A stretch of DNA of 64,000 nucleotides, taken from the NCBI GenBank assembly GCA_965216195.1, contig OZ244151.1:310001-374000 (forward strand). Reading direction: 5' to 3'. Below the pieces are notes generated by a model. That model did not search any database, had not been told where the DNA came from, and saw only the letters and a program-made list of their open reading frames with translations. Source of the stretch: Aridibacter sp965216195. Its GTDB lineage: Bacteria > Acidobacteriota > Blastocatellia > Pyrinomonadales > Pyrinomonadaceae. The first letter of the stretch is position 1. The number at the start of each line of letters is the position of its first letter. This document shows, piece after piece, positions 48,226-56,341 of this stretch. Position numbers and translations under genes: made by a program.

Positions 48226-48541
48226 AAAATCGCTTTTCAGCACATCAGACATTTGCTGATTGTTTCAAATACACGCCATTGGCGGGATAAGCGAGATGAA
48301 GCTTGGAAACGGTAAGCGGGGAACCGCGCAGTTTAATAACAGGTTTCAAGTCACGCAGCTTGGTCTTGGAAATTCTGCAACGGATAAGAGTTCTTGGCAA
48401 GTCGATTATGAGTTTGGTGAGCTGAATTGATACGGCACAGTAGATCATTCAAAGAATACTGGAAACATCGCGAAGCAATGTGTTAGTTTTGGTGGCATTA
48501 GCCAGCAGTTTGTGCAGGAGTATGTACGACGCACTTTACAG
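48226..48541 (+). pseudogene. Diverged older RHS core remnant
   Basis: The translation matches the main RHS core at about residue level: fragments FNNRFQVTQLGLGNSAT and YEFGELN then NTGNIAKQ correspond to FNNRLQVTEIGLGVSAT and LEYGELN, NTGNIAKQ of the intact core, but DNA identity is much lower. There are stops (TAA in the first line, TGA after GELN) and a frameshift near 48530 (VQEY, then YDALYR in another frame). It ends abruptly where the near-identical copy of the main core begins (48542). Confidence 0.75.
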
Positions 48542-50026
48542 CAGGTAGTCGGCTCAAGTAATCTCCCGATCAACAACCATACAAGACCGACGATAAGCGC
48601 TGCTACAAACCGTTTTAATAATGGTCAGGGTTATCTTTACGACAAAGCCGGAAACGTAATCAAAGACCCTGAAAACAGGACATATACCTTCAACGGCGAC
48701 AATAAGCAGACACAGGTAAAGAACTCATCGAATCAGGTGATCGGAACCTACTTTTACGACGGCGACGGGAAACGCATTAAGAAAGTTACCGCCACTGAAA
48801 CGACCACGTTTGTCTATTCAGGCGGGAAGAAGGTAGCCGAATACTCGAGCAAGGTTCCGATGCCCTATCCGACGACGAAGTATGTGGCGACGGACACCCT
48901 GGGAAGTATACGAGCGATCACAAATCAGTTTGGGCAGGTGCTTTCAAGACGTGATTTTATGCCCTTTGGTGAGGAGCTTTATGCAGGAACACCGAATAGA
49001 AGCACCTCTCAGAAGTACGCAGTCGGGGATGACAATGTCAGAGAGAAGTTTACCGGTTACGAACGCGACGTTGAAACAGGTTTAGACTTCGCTGAAGCGA
49101 GATATTACAAAAACAACCATGGTCGGTTTACGGCGGTTGATCCTTTATTGGCATCAGGGAAGAGTGCAAATCCGCAGACGTTTAATCGGTATGCATACGT
49201 TGGTAGCAGTCCACTTAGGTTTATCGATCCGAGTGGTATGCAAGCATCGGAGACCGTCAACACAATCTACTCCAAAGCTCGCAAGGCATACGTAGACTTT
49301 GTAACATACTGGTTCGATACTAGAGGTTCAACACCGTATTCCCGTTCAACCTTTTCACCCTCCGGTAAACGAAAAACAGTAACAAGATTTGAGAAGGGTT
49401 ACATTTCAACTAGATTCGAACAAGCCGTTTACGAAGCCCAGCTCAGACAGGTTGGACTCGACGATGCAAGAGAAGGTCCGCGGCGAGCTTTTCCTGGAGG
49501 TCCAAACGTAGATCAGTGGTTGTTAAAAACTAACGAGGCAGCAAATTTTGCTAAAGACACTAGTCCGGTTGGCGCGGTTGATAATTTGATGAAAGCCACC
49601 GTTGATTTTGAGAATGGTAAAATCGGCGCTGGCGGACTTACACTCGCGGGTGGAGCCGTCGTTCTAGAATTTGGCGGCAACGGTGCCGGCGGAGGTGCAA
49701 AGAAAGGATTTAATCTTGCAGCTGGATTAGGGGACAATCTTTTTGACTTTGCTAGGAAAACAAATTCAACAACTTATTTTGAGAAAGTCGGAACGACTTT
49801 GTTCGTTCCAGAAAAGTTCACTCCGCTTGCTGATGAAGCAAATGTGATAAACTTCAACTTAAGGAATTTTTCATTTTCCAAACATGTTGATTGGTTAAAA
49901 AGAGGCAAACCAGATGAGCCGGGAAGGGCGACGAGTTTTGAGCTGGAACATATATTGAATGACGAAGAGCTTCTTAATAAAACTAGGTTTTACGTTCATC
50001 CCGAGCTAAAGAAGGTCAAACAATGA
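48512..50026 (+). CDS. Displaced RHS core end with tip 2 (orphan RHS-CT)
   Basis: From 48542 to 49245 the DNA is almost identical to 46221-46924 of the main RHS gene, including the core end FNRYAYVGSSPLRFIDPSGM. It then diverges into a different tip of about 260 residues that ends TSFELEHILNDEELLNKTRF. That end resembles the tip-1 end (NAEFFNVMRDPVLLNKTQFY), so both tips may be related. A GTG at 48512 in the remnant opens the frame artificially; whether this tip is expressed is unclear. The stop overlaps the next gene's ATG by four bases. Confidence 0.75.
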   Translation: MQEYVRRTLQQVVGSSNLPINNHTRPTISAATNRFNNGQGYLYDKAGNVIKDPENRTYTFNGDNKQTQVKNSSNQVIGTYFYDGDGKRIKKVTATETTTFVYSGGKKVAEYSSKVPMPYPTTKYVATDTLGSIRAITNQFGQVLSRRDFMPFGEELYAGTPNRSTSQKYAVGDDNVREKFTGYERDVETGLDFAEARYYKNNHGRFTAVDPLLASGKSANPQTFNRYAYVGSSPLRFIDPSGMQASETVNTIYSKARKAYVDFVTYWFDTRGSTPYSRSTFSPSGKRKTVTRFEKGYISTRFEQAVYEAQLRQVGLDDAREGPRRAFPGGPNVDQWLLKTNEAANFAKDTSPVGAVDNLMKATVDFENGKIGAGGLTLAGGAVVLEFGGNGAGGGAKKGFNLAAGLGDNLFDFARKTNSTTYFEKVGTTLFVPEKFTPLADEANVINFNLRNFSFSKHVDWLKRGKPDEPGRATSFELEHILNDEELLNKTRFYVHPELKKVKQ

Positions 50027-50328
50027 TAACGGAGAAAGAATTTGTTGAGATTGTTGAAGCAATGGCAAAACGCCCTAAAATGTATACCCAAAATGGATCT
50101 TTTGAGGAAGCAACAAGCTTTCTTGAGGGCTATGGTGTTGGAGCGAATGTTGGTAACATGCAATACCACTCTGTATTTACTCCTTTTTTTAATTGGCTTA
50201 AATCTACACGTTTAATGAAAAAAAAGGAGCGTTTTGGGTGGAACGAATTTCGAGAGATGTTTCCCTCCGATATCGAAGCTATGGAAAACTTGTCTCGATT
50301 GTATAAGGAATACGCCGATAGTTCTTAA
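50023..50328 (+). CDS. Presumed immunity protein for RHS tip 2
   Basis: A 101-residue soluble protein that overlaps tip 2 by four bases (ATGA), typical of tightly coupled toxin/immunity pairs. A recognisable segment is AKRPKMYTQNGSFEEATSFL followed by EGYGVGANVG, a pattern seen in a group of small immunity-type proteins. A terminator follows at 50354. Confidence 0.72.
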   Translation: MITEKEFVEIVEAMAKRPKMYTQNGSFEEATSFLEGYGVGANVGNMQYHSVFTPFFNWLKSTRLMKKKERFGWNEFREMFPSDIEAMENLSRLYKEYADSS

Positions 50329-50353
50329 ATCTGATGGCAACAGCAACTGAAGT

Positions 50354-50389
50354 AGACAGCGAAATGCAAGTCGTTTTGCTGTCTTTTTT
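50354..50389 (+). terminator. Terminator after immunity gene 2
   Basis: AGACAGC (50354-50360) pairs with GCTGTCT (50378-50384), followed by a six-T run. Confidence 0.8.
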
Positions 50390-50410
50390 ATTCAATTTAG
50401 AAACCCAACT

Positions 50411-50870
50411 TTAATCGACCACGTTTTTCACAAGTATTTGGTTCTAACAGTCTTCCGATCAACCGCGAAACGCTTCCAACGGTAGATGCATTGGTGGAGC
50501 AGGCGAAGAACCGGGCGTTTCAAACCTTAACGATCCTAGAGATAGGAACGCGGAAGGAATTGATAGCCTAACAGTTGGTGACGCGCAATATATTGATCGT
50601 TATTACGCTCCGGGTTCTACAGAATCAATTATTTCGCGAAGATTCCCAGTTAGCGGGATTGAGGATTGGAATCGATTTGGAGCTGGGGCTCATTCGGTAC
50701 TAGCGCCTGGAGGACAAGTTGACCTCCAGTTGACCGCTAGCGGGCTTGACTCGATAGGCCCTGCGATGGAGGGGCTTGCAAATGCTGGTTTTGAGAATGT
50801 TAGATTGAGACCGTTGGGTGACCCTCGAACTGCTTGGCAATGGAGGCTTACGGGAAATAAACCTCAATGA
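50411..50870 (+). pseudogene. Orphan RHS tip 3 behind a frameshifted core remnant
   Basis: The 5' part (50411-50520) reads FGSNSLPINRETLPTVDALV in one frame, a diverged copy of the RHS hinge VVGSSNLPINNHTRPTI. In another frame an open stretch of about 140 codons (from 50448 to TGA 50868) carries a tip domain: DSLTVGDAQYIDRYYAPGST, FGAGAHSVLAPGGQVDLQL, then FENVRLRPLGDPRTAWQWRL. The PGGQVDL and GFENVRL steps recall class I methyltransferase strands, but this is weak. The two parts are out of frame, so the tip is orphaned. It is followed 22 bases later by the PP2C-like gene. Confidence 0.6.
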
Positions 50871-50891
50871 TATGATTGTTGTAGTAAGAAC

Positions 50892-51569
50892 ATGAGCGGA
50901 AAAATAAAAGAGTTAAATACGAGCCGACATATCGTAACACATAACGTAGTCTCTCGCGGTCGGCTCAGATACGCATTAGTAAAAGCCAATCCGAAAGATT
51001 ACAAAGCCTATTGTGATCAAAGTGGATTTTCGACTTTGATCATTGATTCCGTTAAATCGCTGGCTTCGGATGTTTCAAGCGGTGATTTTGCGATGAAGCT
51101 TGCGGATGCAATTGAGCAAACTTTAACCAAACGGGTGAAGTCCTACCCCGACCTGTTTCACGTTGGTTATGTAGGTTTAACGGCAGATAATGGATTAGTG
51201 AGTGGTTGTACAGTTGGAAATACTCGAGTGAATCTTATTAAAAATGGCGAGTTGTTTAATATAACCAATGATCACAATCTTATTGACGACCCTATCGAAG
51301 GAGCGGAAATTGACATGGATGATCATTCGTTTCGGTATACGGAATCGAGACAGATACTGGCTTTAAGAGACCCTTCAGTAAAGCATCAAGCTGAGCCTTT
51401 TTCGTGGGAATTAAGTGAAAATTCGATGATTTTGGTTTGTTCTTCTGCTTTTCATAAATTTAGGGAGCCTTCCGAATATATTGAAGAGTTGCTTGCGTTT
51501 GCTGAGAGCGATAAAACGCCAACAGGTTATAATCCCGGCTTAATCTCGATATTAAATCCGTTCGGTTGA
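50892..51569 (+). CDS. PP2C-fold protein with lost catalytic residues
   Basis: A 225-residue protein whose spacing follows protein phosphatase 2C: a strand with STLIIDSVKSLASDVSSGDF where PP2Cs have DGMGG; VGYVGLTADNGLVSGCTVGN then TRVNLIKNGELFNITNDHNL, where PP2Cs have the GDSR motif; and SENSMILVCSSAFHKFREPS where they have SDG. The metal-binding Asp of GD and SDG are replaced by Asn and Ser. It is therefore probably not an active phosphatase. It sits directly behind orphan tip 3, the usual place of an immunity gene, so it may be a PP2C-fold immunity protein. That function is inference. Confidence 0.65.
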   Translation: MSGKIKELNTSRHIVTHNVVSRGRLRYALVKANPKDYKAYCDQSGFSTLIIDSVKSLASDVSSGDFAMKLADAIEQTLTKRVKSYPDLFHVGYVGLTADNGLVSGCTVGNTRVNLIKNGELFNITNDHNLIDDPIEGAEIDMDDHSFRYTESRQILALRDPSVKHQAEPFSWELSENSMILVCSSAFHKFREPSEYIEELLAFAESDKTPTGYNPGLISILNPFG

Positions 51570-51588
51570 TTTTGAAGACCAGTCTTTT

Positions 51589-52328
51589 CATACAAATACG
51601 ACAAGCTCGCGAAAGCAAAAGGAGCCTTGATCGAAACAAGCAATTCGGTTTCGACGTCCAAGACAACGCAGTTTGACACCTGGGGAAGACCGCTTACATT
51701 TCAGCAGATCACAGATGGCGTAACCTACACATCGCAGTATAAATACAATCTATCGGGAGCTTTGACAGAGGAGACATATCCAACGGGCAGAAAGGTCAAA
51801 AACGACTTCGATGCCAATGGAGATATCTTAAAGATACACAATCTGGCAACTGCTCAAAGCGCGGCCAAAACCTTTGCCGATAATTTCAAATATATGCCCG
51901 ACGGCAGAATCGAGAGGCTCAAGGTCGGAAACGGTCTCTGGGAAGCCGCGAAGTTTAACAACCGTCTGCAGGTAACAGAGATTGGTTTAGGTGTAAGCGC
52001 AACAAATCTAAACCTCTGGAAGATCAATCTCGAATATGGTGAACTGAATACAAACGGCACCGTAAACACAGCCAAAAACACAGGCAATATTGCCAAGCAG
52101 ACGACTACGGGTGGGGGCAAGACCTACCTTCAAACCTACAAATACGATTCTCTATACAGAATTATTGAAGCGAAGGAGAAAACCGGCTCTTATCAGAACT
52201 GGAAGCAGACGTTTGGCTATGACCGCTACGGGAACAGGCCAGCATTTACGCAGGTAGTCGGTTCAAGTAATCTTCCGATCAACAATTTCACGAGACCCAC
52301 GATCAGTTCAAGCGTAGGCTTCCCCTAA
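51589..52328 (+). pseudogene. Second copied segment of the RHS core (upstream half)
   Basis: The DNA from 51589 to about 52283 is nearly identical to 45559-46253 of the main RHS gene, with scattered single-base changes. It ends at the hinge QVVGSSNLPINN with FTRPTISSSVGFP and then TAA at 52328. It is the stretch just before the segment copied at 48542-49245, so the two copies together would rebuild a larger piece of the core. The 5' end has no start codon of its own. Confidence 0.85.
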
Positions 52329-52334
52329 AGGTGC

Positions 52335-52512
52335 ACATCTTTAAGGTAGAGTCTTCCGCCGATATCCGGCGTTTGAATTCTGCTGGCGGAATATTCCCCA
52401 GCGAACTGTGGGGACGTTCCTCGTTGTAACTGAGCATCCGTGCCCAGCTGATATCTCGAACTGATTCAGGTTCGAAAAGATATTCGCGCCATTCAGAAAA
52501 GGACTGAGCCAT
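52335..52512 (-). pseudogene. IS3-family transposase C-terminal remnant
   Basis: On the minus strand a frame reads SFSEWREYLFEPESVRDISW, then SYNEERPHSSLGNIPPAEFK. The YNExRPHSSLGxxxPAEF string is the hallmark of the IS3-family OrfB integrase end. Only about 55 residues remain, without the DDE residues. It truncates the RHS copy on one side and is entered by a REP-like repeat on the other. Confidence 0.8.
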
Positions 52513-52528
52513 CATAGTTACCAACCGC

Positions 52529-52588
52529 GAAGGCTGAGCCTTCAAATTCCAACAAGCTTTTTTCGGAAGGTCCGAGACCTTCCGCACT
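52529..52588. repeat. Half of a REPIN (centre palindrome plus one REP arm)
   Basis: A central palindrome GAAGGCT-G-AGCCTTC (52529-52543) is followed by a REP arm with 9-bp stem CGGAAGGTC (52564-52572) / GACCTTCCG (52576-52584) and the tail CACT. The complete form of the same element is at 60992-61098. Confidence 0.85.
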
Positions 52589-52692
52589 GAAATTTCTGGC
52601 TCAAGATAAAGGGTTGAGCGCGGTAAGGCTTATTGAGGATATCTACCCCATCGGACGCGCGGGAGGCGTTTTTGCACAAAACCAAGTAAAAG

Positions 52693-52729
52693 AAAAGGCG
52701 ATAGATACGAGTATCCACCGCCTTTTTTT
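52693..52729 (+). terminator. Terminator downstream of the RHS/IS remnants
   Basis: AAAAGGCG (52693-52700) pairs with CGCCTTTT (52719-52726), followed by a T run. An open but unrecognised frame (52610-52790, IEDIYPIGRAGGVFAQNQV) precedes it and may be a gene remnant. Confidence 0.7.
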
Positions 52730-52789
52730 CGGCCGTTTAAATCATATGCTTTGGAGGAGCCATGATGCCGAAAATCTCCGCCAAAGGAC

Positions 52790-53899
52790 CTAACGATTGT
52801 TGGCGTAGTTCTTATCTCTTACGATGTAATTGTCTCGCGCTCTTACGTTTAGATCCGGCTTGTAAATTCTTACTTTTAGCTTTTTTCGCTGTCCCGGGTA
52901 GCCTTCTTCAGAGGGATAGAAGCCGATGTTGTATTGGTGTTTGAGTTCGTTTGCAATTGCCTCAAAGGCCCGATTCAGGCCGCCTACGATATATTCGGGT
53001 TCGATCATACGCCCGCCAGTCAAAGTAGCGAGTTCTTCTACGTACATTCTTCCGAGTTTTCGTTCGCCGAGTTCGCGCACGCTTCTGCGTTTGCCGCGGC
53101 GGAGCGTTTTTTCATATGTGTCGTAAAAAATAGAGAAAACTACCGTGTCAGACTTTTCTGCCTGCGCGACAGTATCGTCAAAGAATGCGTTTCTTGACGT
53201 GGTATCGACGCCGTCTGTAAACAGCACGATCGCTTTGCGCCCCTTTACGCGCGAGAGACGCTTGCCGATAGAAAAATCCACCGCGTCATAAAGAGACGTG
53301 CCGCCGGCAAAACGAGCTTTTCTGATTGCCGTATCAATTTTTTGCCGGTTTGCCGTAGCGCGAGCCAGGACGCGTATTTTTTCGTTGAATTTGATCACTT
53401 CAACCCTGTCCTGTGGGTTCAAATGCCTTACAAACGAAAGCGCAGCGTTTTGAATTTCTTCGATCTTGTATTTTGTTGAGGGGCTGGTGTCCAAGAGTAA
53501 AAGAACAGTCAGAGGCTGTTGTGAAACTCCAAAATAAGCAATCTCCTGCTGTACGCCGTCTTCGAATATGTTGAAATCCGCCTTCGACAAATTCGAGACG
53601 TACTCGCCCGAAAAGCGATCTGAGACCGTTACGGGAATCATTACAAGTGTTGAATCAATTCGAATCGTGTCGTCATCAGGTTGGGTTGCCGGCGCACGTC
53701 TGACCCTTTTGGTTACAGGAGGTGTTGCTTTTAAATTCTTTTCCGAGGTGTAGGGCTTTGAATCCGAAAAATTTGCCTTTCCGTTTTTTTCGCTTTCAGT
53801 GGTTGAGCCGGAACTTTCCTGACCGACCACCGAGCTATAAAAAAGCAAAAACGCAGCTGCTGAAATAAATAAAACTCTCATTACCTTCTTCATAACCAA
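52790..53899 (-). CDS. Secreted von Willebrand factor A (VWFA) domain protein
   Basis: A 369-residue exported protein. A signal peptide (residues ~1-26, SSVVGQ) and a Ser/Thr/Lys-rich linker lead to a VWA-type domain (residues ~95-290) with the MIDAS metal motif VLLLLDTSPSTKYKIEEIQN and the later Thr/Asp positions of IVLFTDGVDTTSRNAFFDDT. MIDAS proteins bind protein ligands through a metal ion. It is the last gene of the operon headed by the ECF sigma factor. Confidence 0.88.
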   Translation of the reverse strand: MVMKKVMRVLFISAAAFLLFYSSVVGQESSGSTTESEKNGKANFSDSKPYTSEKNLKATPPVTKRVRRAPATQPDDDTIRIDSTLVMIPVTVSDRFSGEYVSNLSKADFNIFEDGVQQEIAYFGVSQQPLTVLLLLDTSPSTKYKIEEIQNAALSFVRHLNPQDRVEVIKFNEKIRVLARATANRQKIDTAIRKARFAGGTSLYDAVDFSIGKRLSRVKGRKAIVLFTDGVDTTSRNAFFDDTVAQAEKSDTVVFSIFYDTYEKTLRRGKRRSVRELGERKLGRMYVEELATLTGGRMIEPEYIVGGLNRAFEAIANELKHQYNIGFYPSEEGYPGQRKKLKVRIYKPDLNVRARDNYIVRDKNYANNR

Positions 53900-53909
53900 T
53901 TCTCAGCCG

Positions 53910-54530
53910 CTATTCAGGATTTTCCCTGGACTCTTCCTCATCCTCACTGTCGTCTTCAAAAATGATACGGCCGTCGTCTTTATCTTCCTTATCTTCCTGG
54001 GAGATCGAAATTCGTTTCTTTCCATTCCCTCCATCCAGCGAAATTCCCATTATCCTGGGGTTTTCGATAAACCGGACCAATTTGTTTGGGTTAAATCTCG
54101 CTCGAACCACGACTGCTTCATCTTTTTGAATCGTCACAAGCACTATCTTCACGCTTTTTCCGGCCTCGCGCATATTCATATAAACTTGCTCGCCGTCGCG
54201 GGATCGCACACGCAAAATCGGACTCCATTCGGGATCAAAAGCGTCTTTCATTACTGCCTGCATTTCGCTATGAAGCGAGTTTTCAGAAAACTGCAGATTC
54301 CGAAAAATGGTTACCTTAAAACTCTTAACGCCGGCAGGTTTGACTATTCCCACAGCAGCCCTGGCAAGCCACATAAAGGGAACTTTTACTTTTTTTGCGC
54401 GATATTTTGTTTTTAAGTGATTACAAACCGTTTTGTATTCGCTGCCTTTAGCGTTTGCGGTCGGCGCGTAGAGAGCAAGCGTCAAAAACAAAACGACAAA
54501 AGCGTTTAGGTTTCGTCTGTGATTAAACAT
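53910..54530 (-). CDS. Secreted DUF4252-like protein 1
   Basis: A 206-residue exported protein (signal peptide residues ~1-27). The body reads like DUF4252: short strands with VKSFKVTIFRNLQFSENSLH, SPILRVRSRDGEQVYMNMRE and DEAVVVRARFNPNKLVRFIE, and an acidic Asp/Glu-rich C-terminus. The DUF4252 gene next to it is a clearer member, so this is likely a diverged duplicate. Function unknown. Confidence 0.7.
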   Translation of the reverse strand: MFNHRRNLNAFVVLFLTLALYAPTANAKGSEYKTVCNHLKTKYRAKKVKVPFMWLARAAVGIVKPAGVKSFKVTIFRNLQFSENSLHSEMQAVMKDAFDPEWSPILRVRSRDGEQVYMNMREAGKSVKIVLVTIQKDEAVVVRARFNPNKLVRFIENPRIMGISLDGGNGKKRISISQEDKEDKDDGRIIFEDDSEDEEESRENPE

Positions 54531-54541
54531 ATTCTGCTCCC

Positions 54542-55117
54542 TTAATTTTCACCTTCTTCCTTAACATCATCCGAGTCGCTCGAAATATCGATATCCGGGA
54601 TATTTAGATTTCCGCTCAGTTCGACGAGCGTGTCTATATCGATTGGTCCGATCACGTTAATCAGCGCCAATTTTTTCTTTTCAGAAACAAGGACGGCCAC
54701 TCCGCTAATATCGTCGCCGGCAAACATCGTATATACGTCAACCTTTTGATTGTTTTTCTTGCTGCGCACTTTTACGTGTTTTTCCCAACCGGGAGAATCG
54801 AGCTGCAAGCGAATTGAATCTATGTCGGCCGTGCTGTACTCATTTTCATTTTCGAAGTTGTAAACGCGAACGTAGACACCTTCAAGCCCTTTTATTGCCT
54901 CGCCAACCGTTTTTGCATCCTTGTCCTTAACTTTCAGCAACACGCGTTTTGCAAGATTTAAAAGCTTGCCGTCGACATTTACTTCGACAACCTCGATCGC
55001 CTTATCTTCAAGACCTTTGAGATTATCAAACTGAAGACGCGCAGTTTGAGCGTTTGCCGCAACCGCCAAGACGGCAATTGACAGCAGAATTAATTGGATT
55101 TTTATAAATAATTTCAT
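54542..55117 (-). CDS. Secreted DUF4252 protein 2
   Basis: A 191-residue exported protein: signal peptide (residues ~1-23), then LQFDNLKGLEDKAIEVVEVN, KGLEGVYVRVYNFENENEYS, SPGWEKHVKVRSKKNNQKVD, and the DUF4252-typical close LALINVIGPIDIDTLVELSG. DUF4252 genes regularly follow ECF sigma/anti-sigma pairs in Acidobacteriota and Bacteroidota. It lies 11 bases upstream of the DUF4252-like gene 1. Confidence 0.85.
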   Translation of the reverse strand: MKLFIKIQLILLSIAVLAVAANAQTARLQFDNLKGLEDKAIEVVEVNVDGKLLNLAKRVLLKVKDKDAKTVGEAIKGLEGVYVRVYNFENENEYSTADIDSIRLQLDSPGWEKHVKVRSKKNNQKVDVYTMFAGDDISGVAVLVSEKKKLALINVIGPIDIDTLVELSGNLNIPDIDISSDSDDVKEEGEN

Positions 55118-55133
55118 TCTGATCTCCTATAAA

Positions 55134-55757
55134 TTAGTCGCTTCCTTCGACCTTATCTTTCACACTTTTTAAGTTTGAGCTGGTTATCGAGAGCCCGAGC
55201 ATCAGTTGTTCGTAAGCATATTTTTCTTCAGCCGTTAGCTCCGTTACTTGCACTTTGTTCTGCCCGACAGCTTTTTGCCGTCTTTTCGATTTTCTTTTGA
55301 CGCGTCTAAATGTCTTTTTAACCCTTGCTCTTTTTATTGGCGTTCGCCTCAGGTGTCTGACTTTTGTCGCCTTAATTTTGGAAGGGCCAATAGTTTTGGC
55401 TTCAGGTTTTTCAAGGGCGATAGTTTTATCATCCGGTCTGACTTGCTGTTGGACCAGCCCTTTAGGTTCTTCCGTAGTACTTTCCGCTCTGTTTTCAAAC
55501 CTATTCGTAGGTTCCATTTTCAAAACCTGGAAAAATCCGATCGCAAGAATAGCGACTGCAATCATTGCAAAAGAAGCTATTCGAAACCCAAAAACCAGAG
55601 GCCTAGCAGTTTTCCTTTCTTTGAACTTTTCGAAAGATTCAACCGCTACTTTCGGCGGCGCTTGCGTATCACTTTGGCGGAAAGTTTTAAGAGCGTTTTC
55701 GAATCTCTCAATTTCCGGGTCGTTTCCAGTTTTGTCCCAAAGATAATCTTTGTTCAT
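55134..55757 (-). CDS. Putative anti-sigma factor, membrane-anchored
   Basis: A 207-residue protein with one central membrane helix (FGFRIASFAMIAVAILAIGFFQV, residues ~57-79), an N-terminal cytosolic part and a Lys/Arg-rich extracytoplasmic part (RARVKKTFRRVKRKSKRRQK). It overlaps the sigma factor gene by four bases, the usual place for the cognate anti-sigma factor. No ASD zinc motif (HxxxCxxC) is present, so it is a zinc-free or atypical form. Confidence 0.75.
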   Translation of the reverse strand: MNKDYLWDKTGNDPEIERFENALKTFRQSDTQAPPKVAVESFEKFKERKTARPLVFGFRIASFAMIAVAILAIGFFQVLKMEPTNRFENRAESTTEEPKGLVQQQVRPDDKTIALEKPEAKTIGPSKIKATKVRHLRRTPIKRARVKKTFRRVKRKSKRRQKAVGQNKVQVTELTAEEKYAYEQLMLGLSITSSNLKSVKDKVEGSD

Positions 55758-56341
55758 TTTTTTACCTCAATTCCGAGTTTCGCTCTTAGCATACGCATTC
55801 CGCGGTGTAGATTTACTCTGACCGATGAATGCGTAAGTCCCGTTTGCTCAGCTATTTCCGGTCCCGTCATTCCTTCTACGAGCCGTAAAATCAACGTTTC
55901 CCGATAAGTCTCAGGCATTTCCTTTATTGCTTCGAGGATTTCGTTTGCCTCATTCTGCCGGGGATCGCGCAGTTTCAAACTTTCTGAAAGCTCCTCTGTT
56001 GGCTTCCTTCGCCGATAAAATTCCGCTGCTCGATTTCTCGCGATCCTTGCAATCCAGGGGCTGACGGCGTTTCTATCGCGGAGCTTTCGGAGGTTGTTAT
56101 AAGCTGAAATAAAGACCTCCTGAACGATGTCTTCGGCTTCATCTGCCGGGACGCGTGCGAGCACAATGCCGTGAACGAGCGGAGACAATTTTGTATACAG
56201 TTCGTCAAAAGCTGCGAGGTCACCCGCGCAGACGCGTTCCACAAGAACCGCTTCCGCACTCGGTTTATTAGACTTTGCGCCCTTTTTCGATTCGCGTTTC
56301 CCTAGAAAAAACAAATTTCCTATCGTTCTGCTTTCTGACAT
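55754..56341 (-). CDS. ECF sigma factor (sigma-E-like)
   Basis: A 195-residue two-domain sigma factor. Region 2 (residues ~35-110) has the PLVHGIVLARVPADEAEDIV then QEVFISAYNNLRKLRDRN pattern; region 4 (residues ~135-190) has MPETYRETLILRLVEGMTGP followed by EIAEQTGLTHSSVRVNLHRG, a helix-turn-helix. It heads a five-gene operon with anti-sigma factor, two DUF4252 proteins and a VWA protein. It probably responds to an envelope signal, but the target promoters are not known. Confidence 0.92.
   Translation of the reverse strand: MSESRTIGNLFFLGKRESKKGAKSNKPSAEAVLVERVCAGDLAAFDELYTKLSPLVHGIVLARVPADEAEDIVQEVFISAYNNLRKLRDRNAVSPWIARIARNRAAEFYRRRKPTEELSESLKLRDPRQNEANEILEAIKEMPETYRETLILRLVEGMTGPEIAEQTGLTHSSVRVNLHRGMRMLRAKLGIEVKK

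Noticed and set aside
52610..52790. Open frame IEDIYPIGRAGGVFAQNQV as a gene
   Set aside because: It has no start codon and runs into a terminator hairpin; it is mentioned only as a possible remnant.
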